Origin: Nautilus pompilius
Lineage: Eukaryota; Mollusca; Cephalopoda; Nautilida; Nautilidae
Assembly (NCBI GenBank): GCA_018389105.1
Contig: JACATO010000310.1
Coordinates: 620,001-684,000, forward strand
DNA length: 64,000 bases
Reading direction: 5' to 3'
The first letter of the stretch is position 1. Each line of letters starts with the position of its first letter. Below are positions 11,581 through 26,500 of this stretch, one piece after another. The notes beneath the pieces are model-generated. The model was not told the DNA's origin. It saw nothing but the letters and a program-made list of their open reading frames with translations, and ran no database searches. The translations under genes were made by a program, and so were the position numbers.

Positions 11581-14500
11581 GTGAGTTTTCATTTTCTTGC
11601 TTTTTTTGTAATGACAGCTGACTGGATAAGATCCACCTACACAAGTACAAGCAGCCATATAACCAATATGCTATAAACCATTGTATCAATACATCTGAGA
11701 AACAAGAATTTTAAAATAGCTTTTCTTAAAATCATGAAGTATTTCTGCTTATTGTGCTGCATATATCTATTAAATTTCACTGTTTTCCACATAGCAATTT
11801 GCTGTAGCTAGCAGTTCTCCATGTTTTTCTTCATGGGTCACCCCCCCCCCCAATCTTCTAGCACCATCAGTGCAGGGGGATCCAGTGGGGGCTTTTCATC
11901 AGAATTTTTTGAAAAAAGAAAAAAAAAAAAACATTGAAATAACAAAACTTTTGCATTCTAGGCCAAGGGATGACAGGATTTTGAAATGTCAGTATGAGGC
12001 TGGGAAGTTGGTGGTGTGCAGGCTGTAGAAGGGTACAGGCAAGACACTGGTGTAGATTATACCATGGAAAATAGAGTATATGTATGTATGTGTATATATA
12101 TACATCAACTGGAATCAAAGATTAAATATGACATGGAAATATGATACTGGCCAGCTTTGCAGCCTCTAGTTTGGAAACTGCTGTAGATATTTCATCATGT
12201 ATATTTGGAAAAATTGCTAAAAATGCTTTAATTTCTATTTTAAAAAATAATACTTCAATCATGAAAGAATTAATACTATAATACTAAAACAATAAAGGCA
12301 CACAAGCTAATGCAAATAAGTTTACTTATTAAGTAAAAGGAATTATAACAAACAATGTTCAAATTTAGGTATATGATTACAGTATAGATGAAGAAGACTT
12401 AATTCATTTGATAGGATGTCAGACAATAAATACGAACCATTTAAGAAAAAGAGATTCTCAGAAGTCGCATGTTCCTTTCATCATTATCATTTGATGAGGA
12501 ATATACTACTGGATCTCACCACCACCACAGTGATAATGTAGCAATGCATGTTTCTGCTAATCCTTCCTCACATGACCTAACATAAGAGGGTTTAAAAATA
12601 CCTAGCTATAATCAGTCATCACTGTTTTGGATGAGCCATTCATGAAGCTTAAATATCACATCCGATGACTAAACCAGGTTAATAGTATTACATTACAGCT
12701 TATGCCCTATTATTTACTAGTCTAAGGTGGACTACGGAGTGAAATGATGCTTCTGTTTAAATTATACCACACTGATTATGTAATCAGAATAAATCAATCA
12801 TTAAAATGCATCTTAGGTTGAGTTGAAATGAAAAATGGACCAAAATAAATAACACAAAAATCCTAATTAGTAATTAGATGGGTTTTTGTTTGTTTTTCTT
12901 TTTCAAAGGAAAAAAAAAATAAACTTTTTATATAAAATTCGTTTTAATACTAACAAGGAGCTGGTAGTTTGAATGGTTCTGATTTGTTTGTATTAATCTA
13001 GTTTTGTTTCAAAATTGAAAAAAATGGTGGTGTGGAACCACAGTTTTGATTTAAATACTCAAAAATTTTGTTTTAAAAAAAGAATTACTTTTAAAACTAA
13101 TTTAAATGAGACAAAATAAATAAACAGTTTGTATTGTTTATGTATACTTTATTGTCTACATCACTGCTGAGGAGATTTGAGTGCTTAGTACACATTTAAT
13201 CTTCAAAAGATATTTTTTTCATCTTGCATGTCTTGTAAACCATAAACATTTTTCTGTTTTTACTAAACTAAACTTATAATAAGCATAATGAAAATTAGTA
13301 AATATAGAGAAAATGTATTGTTACATTTTTATATGATAAGCTAATTTACATAAGTTGATTTTGATGAAAGGTTGATGAATAAAGCTAACAGATCTGCTTG
13401 TTATTTAAAAATTGCTTGATTATTATTTTCCTTTTTATTTTCATATTTAAATTTGAGCATCTAGTACTCAGTTTTATCTTGCTTTTTGTTTTTAAATTCA
13501 GTAAAAAGCATTTTTGGTTCCAAATGTCTTCTGTGACATCTGGAGCTTTGGATCTTTTAATCTTCTTGTGTATGCACACACTCCATTTACCATCCAACCA
13601 TACCACTTCTCTTGGATGTTTTGCTTGAATGACTGATACTTCAGCTGGTTTTTACTAAGCTAGTGCAACTACCCAGAATCACTACAACCTTTGAGTTGTA
13701 GCACCTTGTATGCTTGCTCTCTAACACTTTTACTGGCTCAATTCTGTTAGCCCTAAATAAATCCCAAACAAGAATTTTTTGGGCATGCTAGTAAAGAACA
13801 TTCTCTCCATTCAATCAACCATTTGGGTTCATTCTGACTAAAACATCTGCAGAAATCAATCAAACAGATAGTTCTCGTTTTTCCATTGCACTGAGCATGA
13901 CTCACTGTTTCTTTTCATGTCCAGTTGTTTTGATTAGGATTTTGTACTTGGATTGGTGCACAGTTGCATTGCCTGGTATTCCAAAGGAAGCCGTCTCATC
14001 CATGTTTCTGATAAATTACTCATGAAACCATTACATCCTAATGATACATCAGTGGGATGTTTCCACCTTTTCTTTTAGGTTTTAAGGAAGTTTTTGTGCA
14101 ATAATTGCTTTCTGTCTTGTATAGTAATAGCATGGTATTTCATTCATGTGACCATGGTGATAGAAATTTCCTGTGATTCACATGTTACAATCATAACATT
14201 TGGAAAAACAATCAAAAAGAAGTTTTATTTCAGCATTTTGCAGTTTTCAACAGTTATCAGGCAGTCACCTTTTCATTTTGGGCGGGTGCATAATCAGTTT
14301 TCTCTTATAACCATTTGTATCCATTCTCAAATTCTTTTTCTGTTCTAGTTAGAATGGCAGAAGCAGCAAACTTTCTGGTTATAACTTTTCTACAGACATA
14401 ATACTTGATGCTTGCTATGAGAATTTCATATGAATAAGTGAATGTATGGAAAAGAATTGGTGTTGTAGTAGAATGACCTAACATGGTAAAGCACATAAAA

Positions 14501-17500
14501 TGATGATATGACAATCACATGCCCAATCTAAATGTTACCAAACAAGATGCTGTCCCATGAATTCTGAAGGGATACAATAATGTAAGTATAGGCAGGAAGG
14601 TGAATCAAGAAACAATGAATAAACAATCCTGTTTATTGCTGCTGTGGATATTCTGTGGCAAAACTGACCTTGAAGTAAACTACAACTGACGAACATGTGG
14701 CTGATTTTCATTTATGTATCTATAACTGTAAAGATCAGGGGCCATGCTTGAAAAGAATTCTTTAGTAGATAATATGCATATGCTGAAATATTTCTAAAGA
14801 AGGGGATGGATGTTTGTTGGGAATATGAAAACAGAGATGTGCTGATTAGTAATATTCATAACAAAATTTTACCAGCTCTTACTGGGGAGCCAGAAATTTA
14901 CTTCTCTATGCAAAGTATCATCACAAGTGGGAAAATAAATAGGTCTAAAGAGCTTCCCCTCTTTCCCACTGGGACAGATGTGTACATAAAACATCATGTG
15001 TCCAAATTTTATTCAGTCACCCAAAATCTTAATAAAAATTTATTTGCTAATGAAAATTAAAGAGTAAGAACACCCTGAATTGCTCAGTTCATGTAAACCT
15101 TGAGAACTTTTGATATATTGCAACATTCTGCTGATATATTGTTTTGATGAAAGAACAAAGCAAAGTTACAGACTTTGAAAAATGTTTAAAAGATGGTTGG
15201 AATCAGAGATGATCATTGAATTCAGTGCTTATATTGCACTGGATTATTGTGAAAATACTCTTTTGCAATATACGAAAATATATATCTATATGCAATATTT
15301 TTTTTCTTTACAAAAATCTAAAATTGTTTTGATTATAGAACATGCATATGCTTTAAATTCTAAATTTAATGATGTAGAAAGTCTTCCCACTCTTTGCCTA
15401 ATTCATTCTTACTATTGTGTGTGTTGACTGATCAGATATTGTTCTTTAAAAATCTTAACAAGCTGAGTGATCAAACTGCCATTGTGATCTTTCTCTTATG
15501 GACAGGGGCGGACTGAGAGTATTATAGGCCCTTGGGCATAACTGTTGGGCCCCTTAGTGCTGATGTCAGAGGCTACAAAGTGGCAGATAAGGGGAGGGTG
15601 GTTTGGGAGTGTCAATTTCAAAAAAAAATTTAAAAATTAGTTGTCTCAGACTGCATCTGGAGTATATTGGAGTATTAATTTAATAGAATTTATATGGGAA
15701 TCTCTTGCAGCTGTGGGCCCCTTGTAGCTATGGGCCCTCAGGCAGTGCCCGATTGTGATTGACCGATGGCTCAGTCCGCCCCTGCTTATGGACAATATCT
15801 AACTGGGGTACCATTGGGCAGTGTAGGAAATGTACTGCGATGAGAGCCACATGGCTTCTGCTTAAGAAAGGTAAACATTGTATTTATTGTAGCTGGAGCT
15901 GATAACCACAGCAGCCTTTGTTAGTGAGGCTACAATACTTAATTAATCAGGGGTGATGTAGAACCTATATTGAGGTTGGTCTGTTATTTTAAAAATTGAA
16001 TACTGGGACCGGTCAGTTTTTTCAGATGCTGTTTAGCTAAGTTAGAACTGTGGCAGGCTGACCACTGATACACTGCCCATTTCCAGACAAGTTTCTAGGC
16101 ACATATATTTTAAATGTGGCGATGACCTCAAAAAAAACTTTGTACAGAATTATTTTGTGATTCAGAAAGATTCCATCAAAACTAAATGCAAGCTAGTGGA
16201 AAGCTATGAAGACATTTACAACTACTAACATGATAAACCATTTAAAGGAGAAACAAGCCATCAAATAAAATTCAGAAATCCTTCAGCAGAAAGAAAAAAA
16301 CTGCTGCTACTGCAAAGGGGAAACAGGAAGAATGCAGACCAGGCTGTAGCAAACATGACCATGGAGAAATCCCATGACAAGAAAAAGTGAAAGATCAGAC
16401 AGATGATTATTGTTGACTTACAAACTTACTCAGTTGTAGCAGACATTGGATTTAAAACTACTAAATCACTTGTCTCCTATCTATAATAGTTATGTCCCAT
16501 GTTTAGCCAACAAGCAGTAAAAGATATCTTTCATATTAATTGAAAAATGGTTGGTCATTTCAACCATTCTCTTGCCATCTCACAAAAGTTAAGTGACCTG
16601 GAACAATTGAGGGTTTCCAGACACTGGTATCTAAAGGATGTATTAACCCATTGGAACTGTTCATATTATGTGCTATAAGATAGGCATATGCCATAAATTA
16701 TAATAATCTAAATCTAACTATCAATGGATTCTATCTGAAAAACTTGTTTGGCTTTTAAAGCCCATTATAGAGATCACAAAAGTTCAGAAGAATGCAATAA
16801 CTTTCATTATAATTCCATAAATTTTGACCATTGAACTCTTTCTAGACAAAGGTACTGCTACTATTTTCAGAAAAATCTTGATAATTGGATCAGCTAAAAG
16901 CAACTATGCAAAGTGTTTACATTAGTTAGCAAATATAAACCCTGCATTCCCACATGCTAATAAATACCCTTTCTTGAAACTGGTTTTCCAAAGTAAAGAC
17001 ATGAATATGGATAGAATAAGGTATTTTTTTGATAGAAGAAAGTGAAAAAATGGAAGAGGCAGATTAGACAAAGCTCCAGAAGGAAGGTAATACTGTGATG
17101 CTTTTGAAAGATTTTTATAATTATTTTCAATTAAAAATTTTTGCTTTTAGATCAGTATTACTTTTTTTTTTTTTTTGGTCTTCAACTAGTTATTGACAGA
17201 GGCCTCCATCTTTGGTTTGGGGGATCGGATCTGAGCGGGAGGTTGTGTCACAATCAAGATATTACTCCCCCTTAGAAAATAAATTGCATTAGAATTTATA
17301 TGTACATAAGTTATATGTATGTGGGAGGGGTGGGGAGTGAATGAATACCTATGGGATTTACCATCTTTACCTTCCAATTTTAAGCCAGATCAGTGCTCCA
17401 AGTTATGTTAATATGGATAAATTGCTTTGTTAATAAAACTTGATGTAACATGGAAAGCAGAGAGGAGCAATATTCCAGTTGTTTCTAACTAAAAAAAAAA

Positions 17501-20500
17501 AAAAAATACAAGTTTTTCATTTACTGTTATGAAGTCTAATTGGCTGATTATTAATTACCTTCCAAGCAATCAGCACCCCCACTAATGTAGACAAGTGGTA
17601 TTTTTTAAAATGTTTTTTTGGGCTATGATGGGGGAATTGTCATTTATTGTAACATGGATAGCAATTAGAACCATTATTTTAATCTGTTTGCTGCATACTT
17701 TAGTGAAATACTGACAATAACATTGACAAAAGTTCGTTAGAATTTTAATCAAAGCATTTCCTGATAAATTTGTATTTTATTGGTCATAGAAGACTTAAGA
17801 TTGCTGTGCAACATGAGCAATAAATTGTTCACTGCAAAAGTAGGATGGAAAATGCCACAACCAAATAATAGTTTATGTAGTTCTCTCAAGAGATATACTA
17901 CAACATATATATATATATATAATTATTGTTTAAAAATTGGGTGATTGGTTTTTCATTGTTATTTGTGTACTTTTAACTAAATGTTAATATATATATATAT
18001 ATGCAGGTGCAAGAGTGTCAGATACAATCAGAAAAGGAATTATAGATGTTACTTCTTTCAATGGCACTGAGTCAGCTTTGATGTTGGGCAATGTAGCAGC
18101 TCTCTCAGGTAAGGAATCTCAAGAGCATTGATATTTGATTTATTTTGTGCTAGTTATGCTTTTGGCAGGATTTAAAACTAAAATACCACTGTTTGAGCAG
18201 TATTTATTATACTTTAGAGTGGTAGAACATCATTTTATTGCTAGCTTAAAGAATTTCTACACAATATAAGACTAAATAAGGGTTAAAGCTATTTAGCTAT
18301 AGGCTGGCCACTTTATTATAACCTATATATAATAATGGGGGCTTGGAACATTTTTTGCCTGAATAACAGCCACAGCATGCCATGTTATGTCATGGCATAC
18401 AGAATCTACAAGGTGCTAGAAGGTATCCTAAGAGAGAGAGGGATTTCCATTCAGCCATTAATATTGTATGCAAAGTATGAAACAGAGTAGGCAGAGAATC
18501 ATGATGGCAAATGTGTCTTTCAAGTTCATCTCAGATGCTCAATTGGATTGAGGTCCAGGGATTGTGCTGGACATGGGAGTTGCTGAAATCTTGAATGCAC
18601 AAAAATGGACATGGTGGATAGGAGTATTGTCATCTTGGAAGTAGCTGTTGCCATCAGGGTGCACACACACAGCATCAATAGATGCATTTGATTGGAAATG
18701 TGTTGAGCCTGGACAGATGGGACTACACAAAAGAGGTCAAGTGTTTCATTTAGTTTTTTCCAAATCTCTCTCTCTCTCTCATGTAAAAACAAAAGGAAAA
18801 GAAAAAAAGGTTAACTATGACTCATCAGACCACATGTTTTGGTCCTGCTTGGTCTAATGTCAGTGTTCCTTACACTATATAGGTAATCTTTTCATGTTGG
18901 AAACTGATCAGTAGTTTACACATTGGACACATACTGCCAGGTTCTTTTTATTGCTTCATTTTTTGCAAAGTATGAGTAGAGATGGGTGTGGCTTTCCCTG
19001 CATTAAATGTCTTCATTTGTTGGCCTTTTGTTTGATGATGGTTTGACTTTACTATTCTCTTTACTTCCTTTTTTTCTGTTGCTACATGTTTGCAACAATA
19101 AACCCCCCTTGCAGTAGTCTGAAAGGGTGTATAAGGCCTAATGTAGCCAGCCAGTGTTAGATGTGTGAGGAAGAGAAATTAACATATATATAGCTACATT
19201 TTAACAACAGTATAAAATATGAAAGCATTAGTAGTAAAACCCATTTAAAAATACAATAATTAAACAAAAAATTTTACATATCACATTGCAACTTCAGAAG
19301 AACAAGCTTGTTAATCATCAGACATTTTCATTTTCAAACTCCCCTCAAATCTTAACATGCACCACTTTTACTTAATGCCCAAGATCTACAAATAACTAAA
19401 GACCAAACACATGTTCAATGTCTTGCAAATCCCTGAAGGAACAGTTGATTGTGGCTGGTGTCAATACAGAGTAATCCTTTTCAGTGGCTTCCATTGACTG
19501 TTATATCTACATCCCCTGTTGCAATTGTGGCCTTTTTATATAAAGAACCCATGTTTTCTCAGAAAATAGTGAATTTTCACTAATATTGACAGCCAGAAAG
19601 GTTCTTTCATTGAAAGAGTCTTGTAGTACAATACAGTTCACTGCCCAATACTGGATTTACTACAGCTGAAGTTATTGCAACAACAGTTTCATTTTTTGGG
19701 ATGAGCAGTACCTGCTAATAAAGAAGACACGTGAGAAGAAGAGATTCACCCCTACCTTTGTAAATGTTCGCATGGCACAGAGTGGGAACAATATAGACTA
19801 CAAACTAGCAGCCTCCAATCTTCACTCTGATTGACAACATTTTTGGAGTTTGGGAAGGCTCAGAAGATTAGTACAATTCCTAACTACCCTAATCAACTTA
19901 TATCCCAATGTTAAAATCATTTATGCTTACATTCAACACCAGCTTAGTTTCAACACCAGCTTAGTTTCTTGGATATAATTATGCATGACAACCTGTCCAC
20001 TAAGGTTTACGTCAGACCTAATATCCATGCTCTGATGCACTTACCTTATATCATCTGAGGTGAAAAAATTCAGATTATTCATTCTATAGAAGGACTTAAT
20101 CTATGCCTATGCAACTTATTCACTGCACTTTATTCAACATGTTCAGCAAGCTGTTATTATATGTAATCCATGCGCACACACACGTCATTACCAAACAGGT
20201 GCAAAAGGCTTGTAAACATCCATGCAGCTACTTGATAAACCTCACCTCCCCAGTTTTATACAAATGAAACCAATCACAGCTGGGCATCCACATCAACTGT
20301 GACTGCTATGGTTATTGGAAAAGAAACCCACCTTGAAAGGTACTCATCTATAATACCTACTTGAGCATAATCATAGCACTGACTAATATCACCAAAATAT
20401 TACCCACCTGTAATTAATGCTAGGATATAGTTACAGCATCAACTACTATTACCAAATTATTATTATCCCATCAATTCACAATCTAACTCAAAATTAATTT

Positions 20501-23500
20501 TTAGGATTCTCATATATACATTTATTTTCATATACTGCCATTTCTGCTAAGCTAAATTTCCCCTATGGTCATCTGACAAAACATTTTTCTGCTTATGCTG
20601 GCTTTGTTAGTATTAGTAGTCCCAACACTTTAGGTGCACTAATTCCAATATCTATCTATCGCTTTAGGTATGTGGATCCATGCACCTTTAGTAGTATTTA
20701 TGTCAGTTTTTCAAAAATTAATATTTTTATTATTAATATTATCCTTTATTTTGGCTATGGCAATTTTCTACATTAACAACTTTCACAAATCCAATTACCA
20801 TTCATTATTTTGTTAATTTTTTCATTCCACACAATTATTTCTGTCCTTCACACTTTTCTGATTAGATGCAAACCAACTACACCCTCTTGCCCTTTTAATG
20901 AGAATGACTGATTTAGTTAATACTTTATGGAGAGTGTATGAACCCAGTAGAATAGGATAAAGTGCACATTACCATAATTTCCAGGTTATAAGACAAATTG
21001 ACTAAATTTCCCATTTTTGTTAACTTCATTTATGAAGTTAAGATAAGATAAGATAGTTGACCAAAACTAGCCAGAACATCACATGAAGTCTTGCAAAACA
21101 GCAAAAAAAAAAATAATAATAATAATGGTGTACAGTACTTCTATGCTCATGAATATTAATTCGCTCTTTTGAACTTATTAATCAACTACTTTGTGAATAC
21201 ATCCTCTGCTGAATTCATTACTGTTAGGGGAACCGATTTACCCCCAAAAGTTCAAGTATTTTTATCAAAACTCGTTAAATAACGAAATAGAACAAGAACA
21301 TTACAGAATATACTGGAAGGTTACAGAACAGCGGAACGGAACAACCTCATTGGCTGACAGTCTCGACCAATCAGAATGCGAGTTTGGTTCCTTTGATTGC
21401 TATATAAATAGGCTCATTTCTGGTAGCAGGGGATTTCGGTTTTTCTTGCAATACACGTTGTTTTACACAACAGTGTTTTAATTTCAAGGCGATTTGGGAC
21501 ACAAGCGACCCAGGATTCGATAGCAAGCGTGGAACACATCAATTACTAAAATAAATTAATTCCCTGCAAGCATTAAAGTTTAGATATTCAACTCATAATT
21601 AAAATTTTCATGATACATGTTGATATGCAAGATAACTTTCAAGTAGTATAACATTTATAGAATAATAAATTAAAAAGGGAACAAGTTCACAATTTATTTT
21701 TTTTATTACTTACTAAGCACTGACTCAGTCACAACTCAGCTTCAGAGAAACCTTCGAATTCCTCATCTTCAGTGTTTGAGTGGAAAATAGTGGCAAGCTC
21801 AAGGGGGCAGACTGGGTGCCTTTTCTTTTTTATCTCACTTGATCAGTGTTAAGTCTGCAACATGCAGAACATTGATAATATATACTCTCCTAACCTTTCC
21901 TCAATGTTTTCATCAAGTTTACACCTGCGATTTTCCTTCTGAGTTTTTTTTTTTTTTTTTTTTTGTCATACACAGAGCATCCTTTTCCTTGTGCTATTCC
22001 TGGACACTCATTTCACTGATACTGTACTTATGATGAGCAGCCATATTCACTTCATTTTCCTTGGCAAATTTTACCACTTCCAGTTTAAAGGCTGCTGTGT
22101 AGGGTTTACGTTATGTACCAGATAGCATTTTGAAAATGAATAAGGGTTTTTATACTTACAATTAAGATTGACATGGATCAAGATGACAGGGACTTGTTAT
22201 CAATTGGATAATTAAGCATACTTTAATGAACACTGGTCCTACTGAGAAAAAAAAAAGGTATTTACCAAGTAGTTCCATATAAACTGTACAGCCAATTTTT
22301 ATTGTTTAGCAAATTGTTTTTTTTTTTTTTTTTCAATATTGAGAGATTTTAATTTTATTCACATATAAGTTTATTTGGATTATAAGACGAAACCTGGTAA
22401 TTATGGTAAATACAAGATTACTTCCCTTAGATTTTAAGAGAGCTAATCTGTTTAATCCATTTGATTTCCTCTCATTCTCATCTGTTTTAGCCTACTGTTG
22501 CTTAGGTTGCTTTAGTTTACTTCATGTTATTTTATTTTAGAATTTTAAAAGTTCAATTTTTTTTAAAGTTTGCATTCTGATTATTTTTATATGGTGGTTT
22601 TATTTTACTTAATCTCACCTTTTTTTCTTTTTAATTCTTCAGTTAAAATTTATTTACAATTATCATCAATTTTCATTCTTTTTCTCTCATTCCAAAAATC
22701 TTAGATTTGTGTAATAATTTTTTTTAATTTTTTTTTTTATCAGCTACCTAAGTCACTTTTTTTCTCAAATTTGCAGGATCATGTGTATGGTTATTGTTAG
22801 CTACATTTTTCAAGCTTCCAGTTTCTGCTACTCATAGTATTGTTGGAGCCACTTTGGGGTTTACTCTTGTAGCTCATGGCACCAGTGGAGTTCAGTGGAA
22901 AAAATTGGGGCTGATAAGTAAGTGAGTTATCTTTTGGTTCTCAACATTTTTTTGATGGTTTCAGTCAGCAAGAGTTCGAAGTTTGTTACGTGTTAATGTG
23001 TACTGAATCATCATAGCAAAATTTAAAAAAAAAAAAAAAAGTTTGCACCTTACTTTTGGAGATGTAACCTGGGCTCATGATCTACAGAATTTCTAACAGG
23101 TGTTGTAAAATCTTGTATTACGTTTTGCAAAATAAGACTGCTGATTTAGAAAGGGATGTTGATTTAATTGAAAGGGGAAGCTTGGGTTCAAACACTAAAT
23201 ATTAGGGTACATCAGATTTTAACTGACAATTAGGTAGCACCAAAAACTGAAATGAACACAAGCTTAAGGGCTGAATATTATTGTATTTTTCAGAGAACGC
23301 TTGCTAAAATGACCAATAACAGAACACTTATATCAGGTGAAAGGTAATTTATCAGTGTTTCAGACACTTTTTAAGTTCTAGCACGAATTTACATGAAAAA
23401 GATTTTATTTACAAGAAAGAAAAAGAAACCATTTTTTTGGAATGGCAAAAATTATAAGCAGATTTTGAGTAGTTAAATAATTTGATATGATAGTAGGATT

Positions 23501-26500
23501 TTATAATCCTAGTGATATTTATCACTTTTGTGGCTAATATATAATTAATTATTATTTCTTAGAATGGGTAGAAAGTTTAGTCCGCCAATTACTCATTCAA
23601 GAATTGTTGAGCTTCAAAAGCTGAAATTTTCTTGTTCCTGAATTTCCAAAGAAATCGGAAGCAGCAAAAAAGCCTGCAGACAAGCCTGGAATCTCTACCA
23701 AGCCACTGGACAGTATAGTGATAGTCTACATTCTGGCTAGCCTAGAAAAACTACCCAAAGATAGTTTATGGATGCACCAGTCCAATCTGAAGCCAATCAT
23801 GAACTGACAGGATGAGTTTGGACTGAATGGGAGAGTCACCAGGAAGAAGCTGTTCATTTCCTGAAAGAACTGCTCAGTCCATCGAGGGAACTTTGAACAG
23901 CAACAGATATTTGCACATTTTGAGAAATGTCCTTGAACCATAAGCTAATGAGAATTTGCCCTTGACTTGGATCTTCAAACAGGACAAAGAGCCTATTCAC
24001 ACTTTGAATATTGTTAAGCATTGGTTCCAAACCACAAATTCCACTCTTCTCAAATGGCCTCCTCACTCTCCAGGTTTAAATCCAATAGAGAGCATATGGC
24101 ATACACTAGGTAGAGTGATTAGAGCTTCAAAACTGGCGAAATTGAGCGAGTTGTATGAAAATATTGAAGAACTATGGGATAAAATTACATTCGACTATTG
24201 CAACAAGCTTATCAATTCAATTCCCTTTTACTGTTGTGCCATGACCAGCAATTTCAGGTATCCTACCAAATAGTAGAATGTATTTAATGATGTTGTCAAG
24301 AAAGCGCCTTATTTTGCAAATATACATTGTCTAGATTGAATCATGAAATCTACTTATACTTTTTGCTGCCATAAAATGACGATAAAATAATTTTGTTGAA
24401 AATCAAAATTTTTCTTGTACACATTTATGGTGAGGCTTAAAAACCATCTGAAACACTGATAAATTACCTTTCATCTGATATATAAATGTGCTGTTATTGG
24501 TCATTTTAGCAAGTTATAAACCTCTGAAAATTTTTCTCCAAATCTGCTAATAATTTTTGCATCCACTAAGTAGATTTGGAGTATAAAATGAAGCTAAATC
24601 AACTTTGTTAGTTAGCCAAACTTTCAACCAGTCAGAACAATACATCAGGTTTTTCATAATGCTAGCATTGCATCGCCTGTCTATGGAACTTTCAGGTTCA
24701 TGAATATTATTATGCTGTTTGTGCACATCATTGAACTATGTGAGATAGTCTTCCGGAAAAATGGTGTTGAAATAGTTATGCAACATGTCTGAAATAATGG
24801 ATAAATATTTGAAGCAAACTGCAAATGTTATTATTGGTTTTGGTATCAAAAGTCTGGTGGCTATTTGCAGTCACTGCATGACATCAGTGATTATTAGATG
24901 AACCTTTGTCATTATGTTGTGTTGATATGCCTGCTTTAAAAAGTCAAATATGTCAGTTTTATCTATCTTTGATTACAGCACTCTCAAATTCAGAAATTCA
25001 CCCAATTTCATTTTTGATAGCATAAATGAACATTCATTCAGCTTGTTTCAAGTTGTCTGACATTTGGGGTTTACAACTAGACCAACAAGGAGATTACCAT
25101 GTTCGGCTGTTCTGATTGGATAATATGGTAGACCTCCAAGAAGCCATGATGGTAAATACTGACACCAGCAAAAGAAAGATATGGAGAAATGTAAAGACAG
25201 TGATCATTGGTTGCGATTTGTTTGACCTTTAGCCTCAGCTGTACAGTACTAAGTTCATAACACACTGTAAATGGATTAGCACATATTTCTCAAACTTATC
25301 TTCAGTGTTAGTCTACCTAGCTTTGCAGCAATGATTTGCCTCCTTAGTTTTCTTTATAATCTGTAACATATCCTTTGCTTTACACTGGTCCCTGTGTATG
25401 GCCATATTACCATCATTTTCTTCACCAAACTTAACTCCCAGTTGTTAGACCTGCATTTTGAGATAATTAGAGGATCTTTTGGGAGTATCTTGATGTATAA
25501 TTAAGATCGAAAAGATAGAATGTAATTGGTGAGTATTTGCTTGTTGTTCATTGGATAATAATGCATGTGTCAATTTAATGACTATTCATAGACAAATCAA
25601 ATTCCAGACTTCTGGTGGAGGGGGGGAGGAGTATTGACATATATGCTGAAAAATATAGTAATTATAAACAGAGGCATTCCCAGCAAAAATGCAAGCACAC
25701 ACGAAAAATAACAGTAATGCATACATATTCAGCTATCTGTTTGCATCTTACACATCCCAGATATTGATTGTCAAAATGTTCGTTTTTGGGTTATTTTTTT
25801 ACCTAATACAATTTTTTTTTTAAAAAAGTAAAATTGGATTTTTATAGGGAACTGTTCGTCCAAATGATAATTTTGATAACTGTAGTCTCAAGCAATATTA
25901 TGTACTGTTTATTTGACAGTTGGGTCTTGGTTTATATCTCCTATTTTGTCTGGTGCTGTCTCCACAGGACTCTTCGTTATCATCAGGCATTTTGTTCTCA
26001 ACAAAGTAAGTGTGTGCAACTTTTAATTTTCTTTTTAGAGGAAATCCATTTGATATTTCATAAGTGTAAAATTCTACACTTTTTTTCATCACTTTTAATG
26101 TGTGCTAAGTTAATTAGTTCCAAATATTCATATGGAAAGAGGTCTACATTTGATTTAGTATAGGTTGTAGAGTGCCCCTGGTTATTCCTGTCTTTAAAAA
26201 AAAAAGAATTTAAGAATAAAATTACTAAAAAGGTTTATTTTATTTCACAAACACACACTACTCACTATAATTAGTTACAGATTTGTTAAACAAAAATATA
26301 TTTTATTCCAGTACTGTTTGTGATATTAAATTATATGTAAGTATTGGTGAGTTTGAGCACACTGTTGGATTATTATTGATAGAACACCAGATAGAAATTA
26401 TCTTTTGGTGTGTACATGACATTGTGCATCACAAAAGACTGATATTGTTCATGAAACACAATAATCTGCCAGTTTTGTGCACTTGAACATCAAGTAATAT

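Noticed and set aside
25849-25919. Alternative acceptor TTTATAG upstream of exon 4
   Set aside because: It would add an unrelated segment and lose the match to the conserved SWFISP block; the TTGACAG at 25919 keeps phase.
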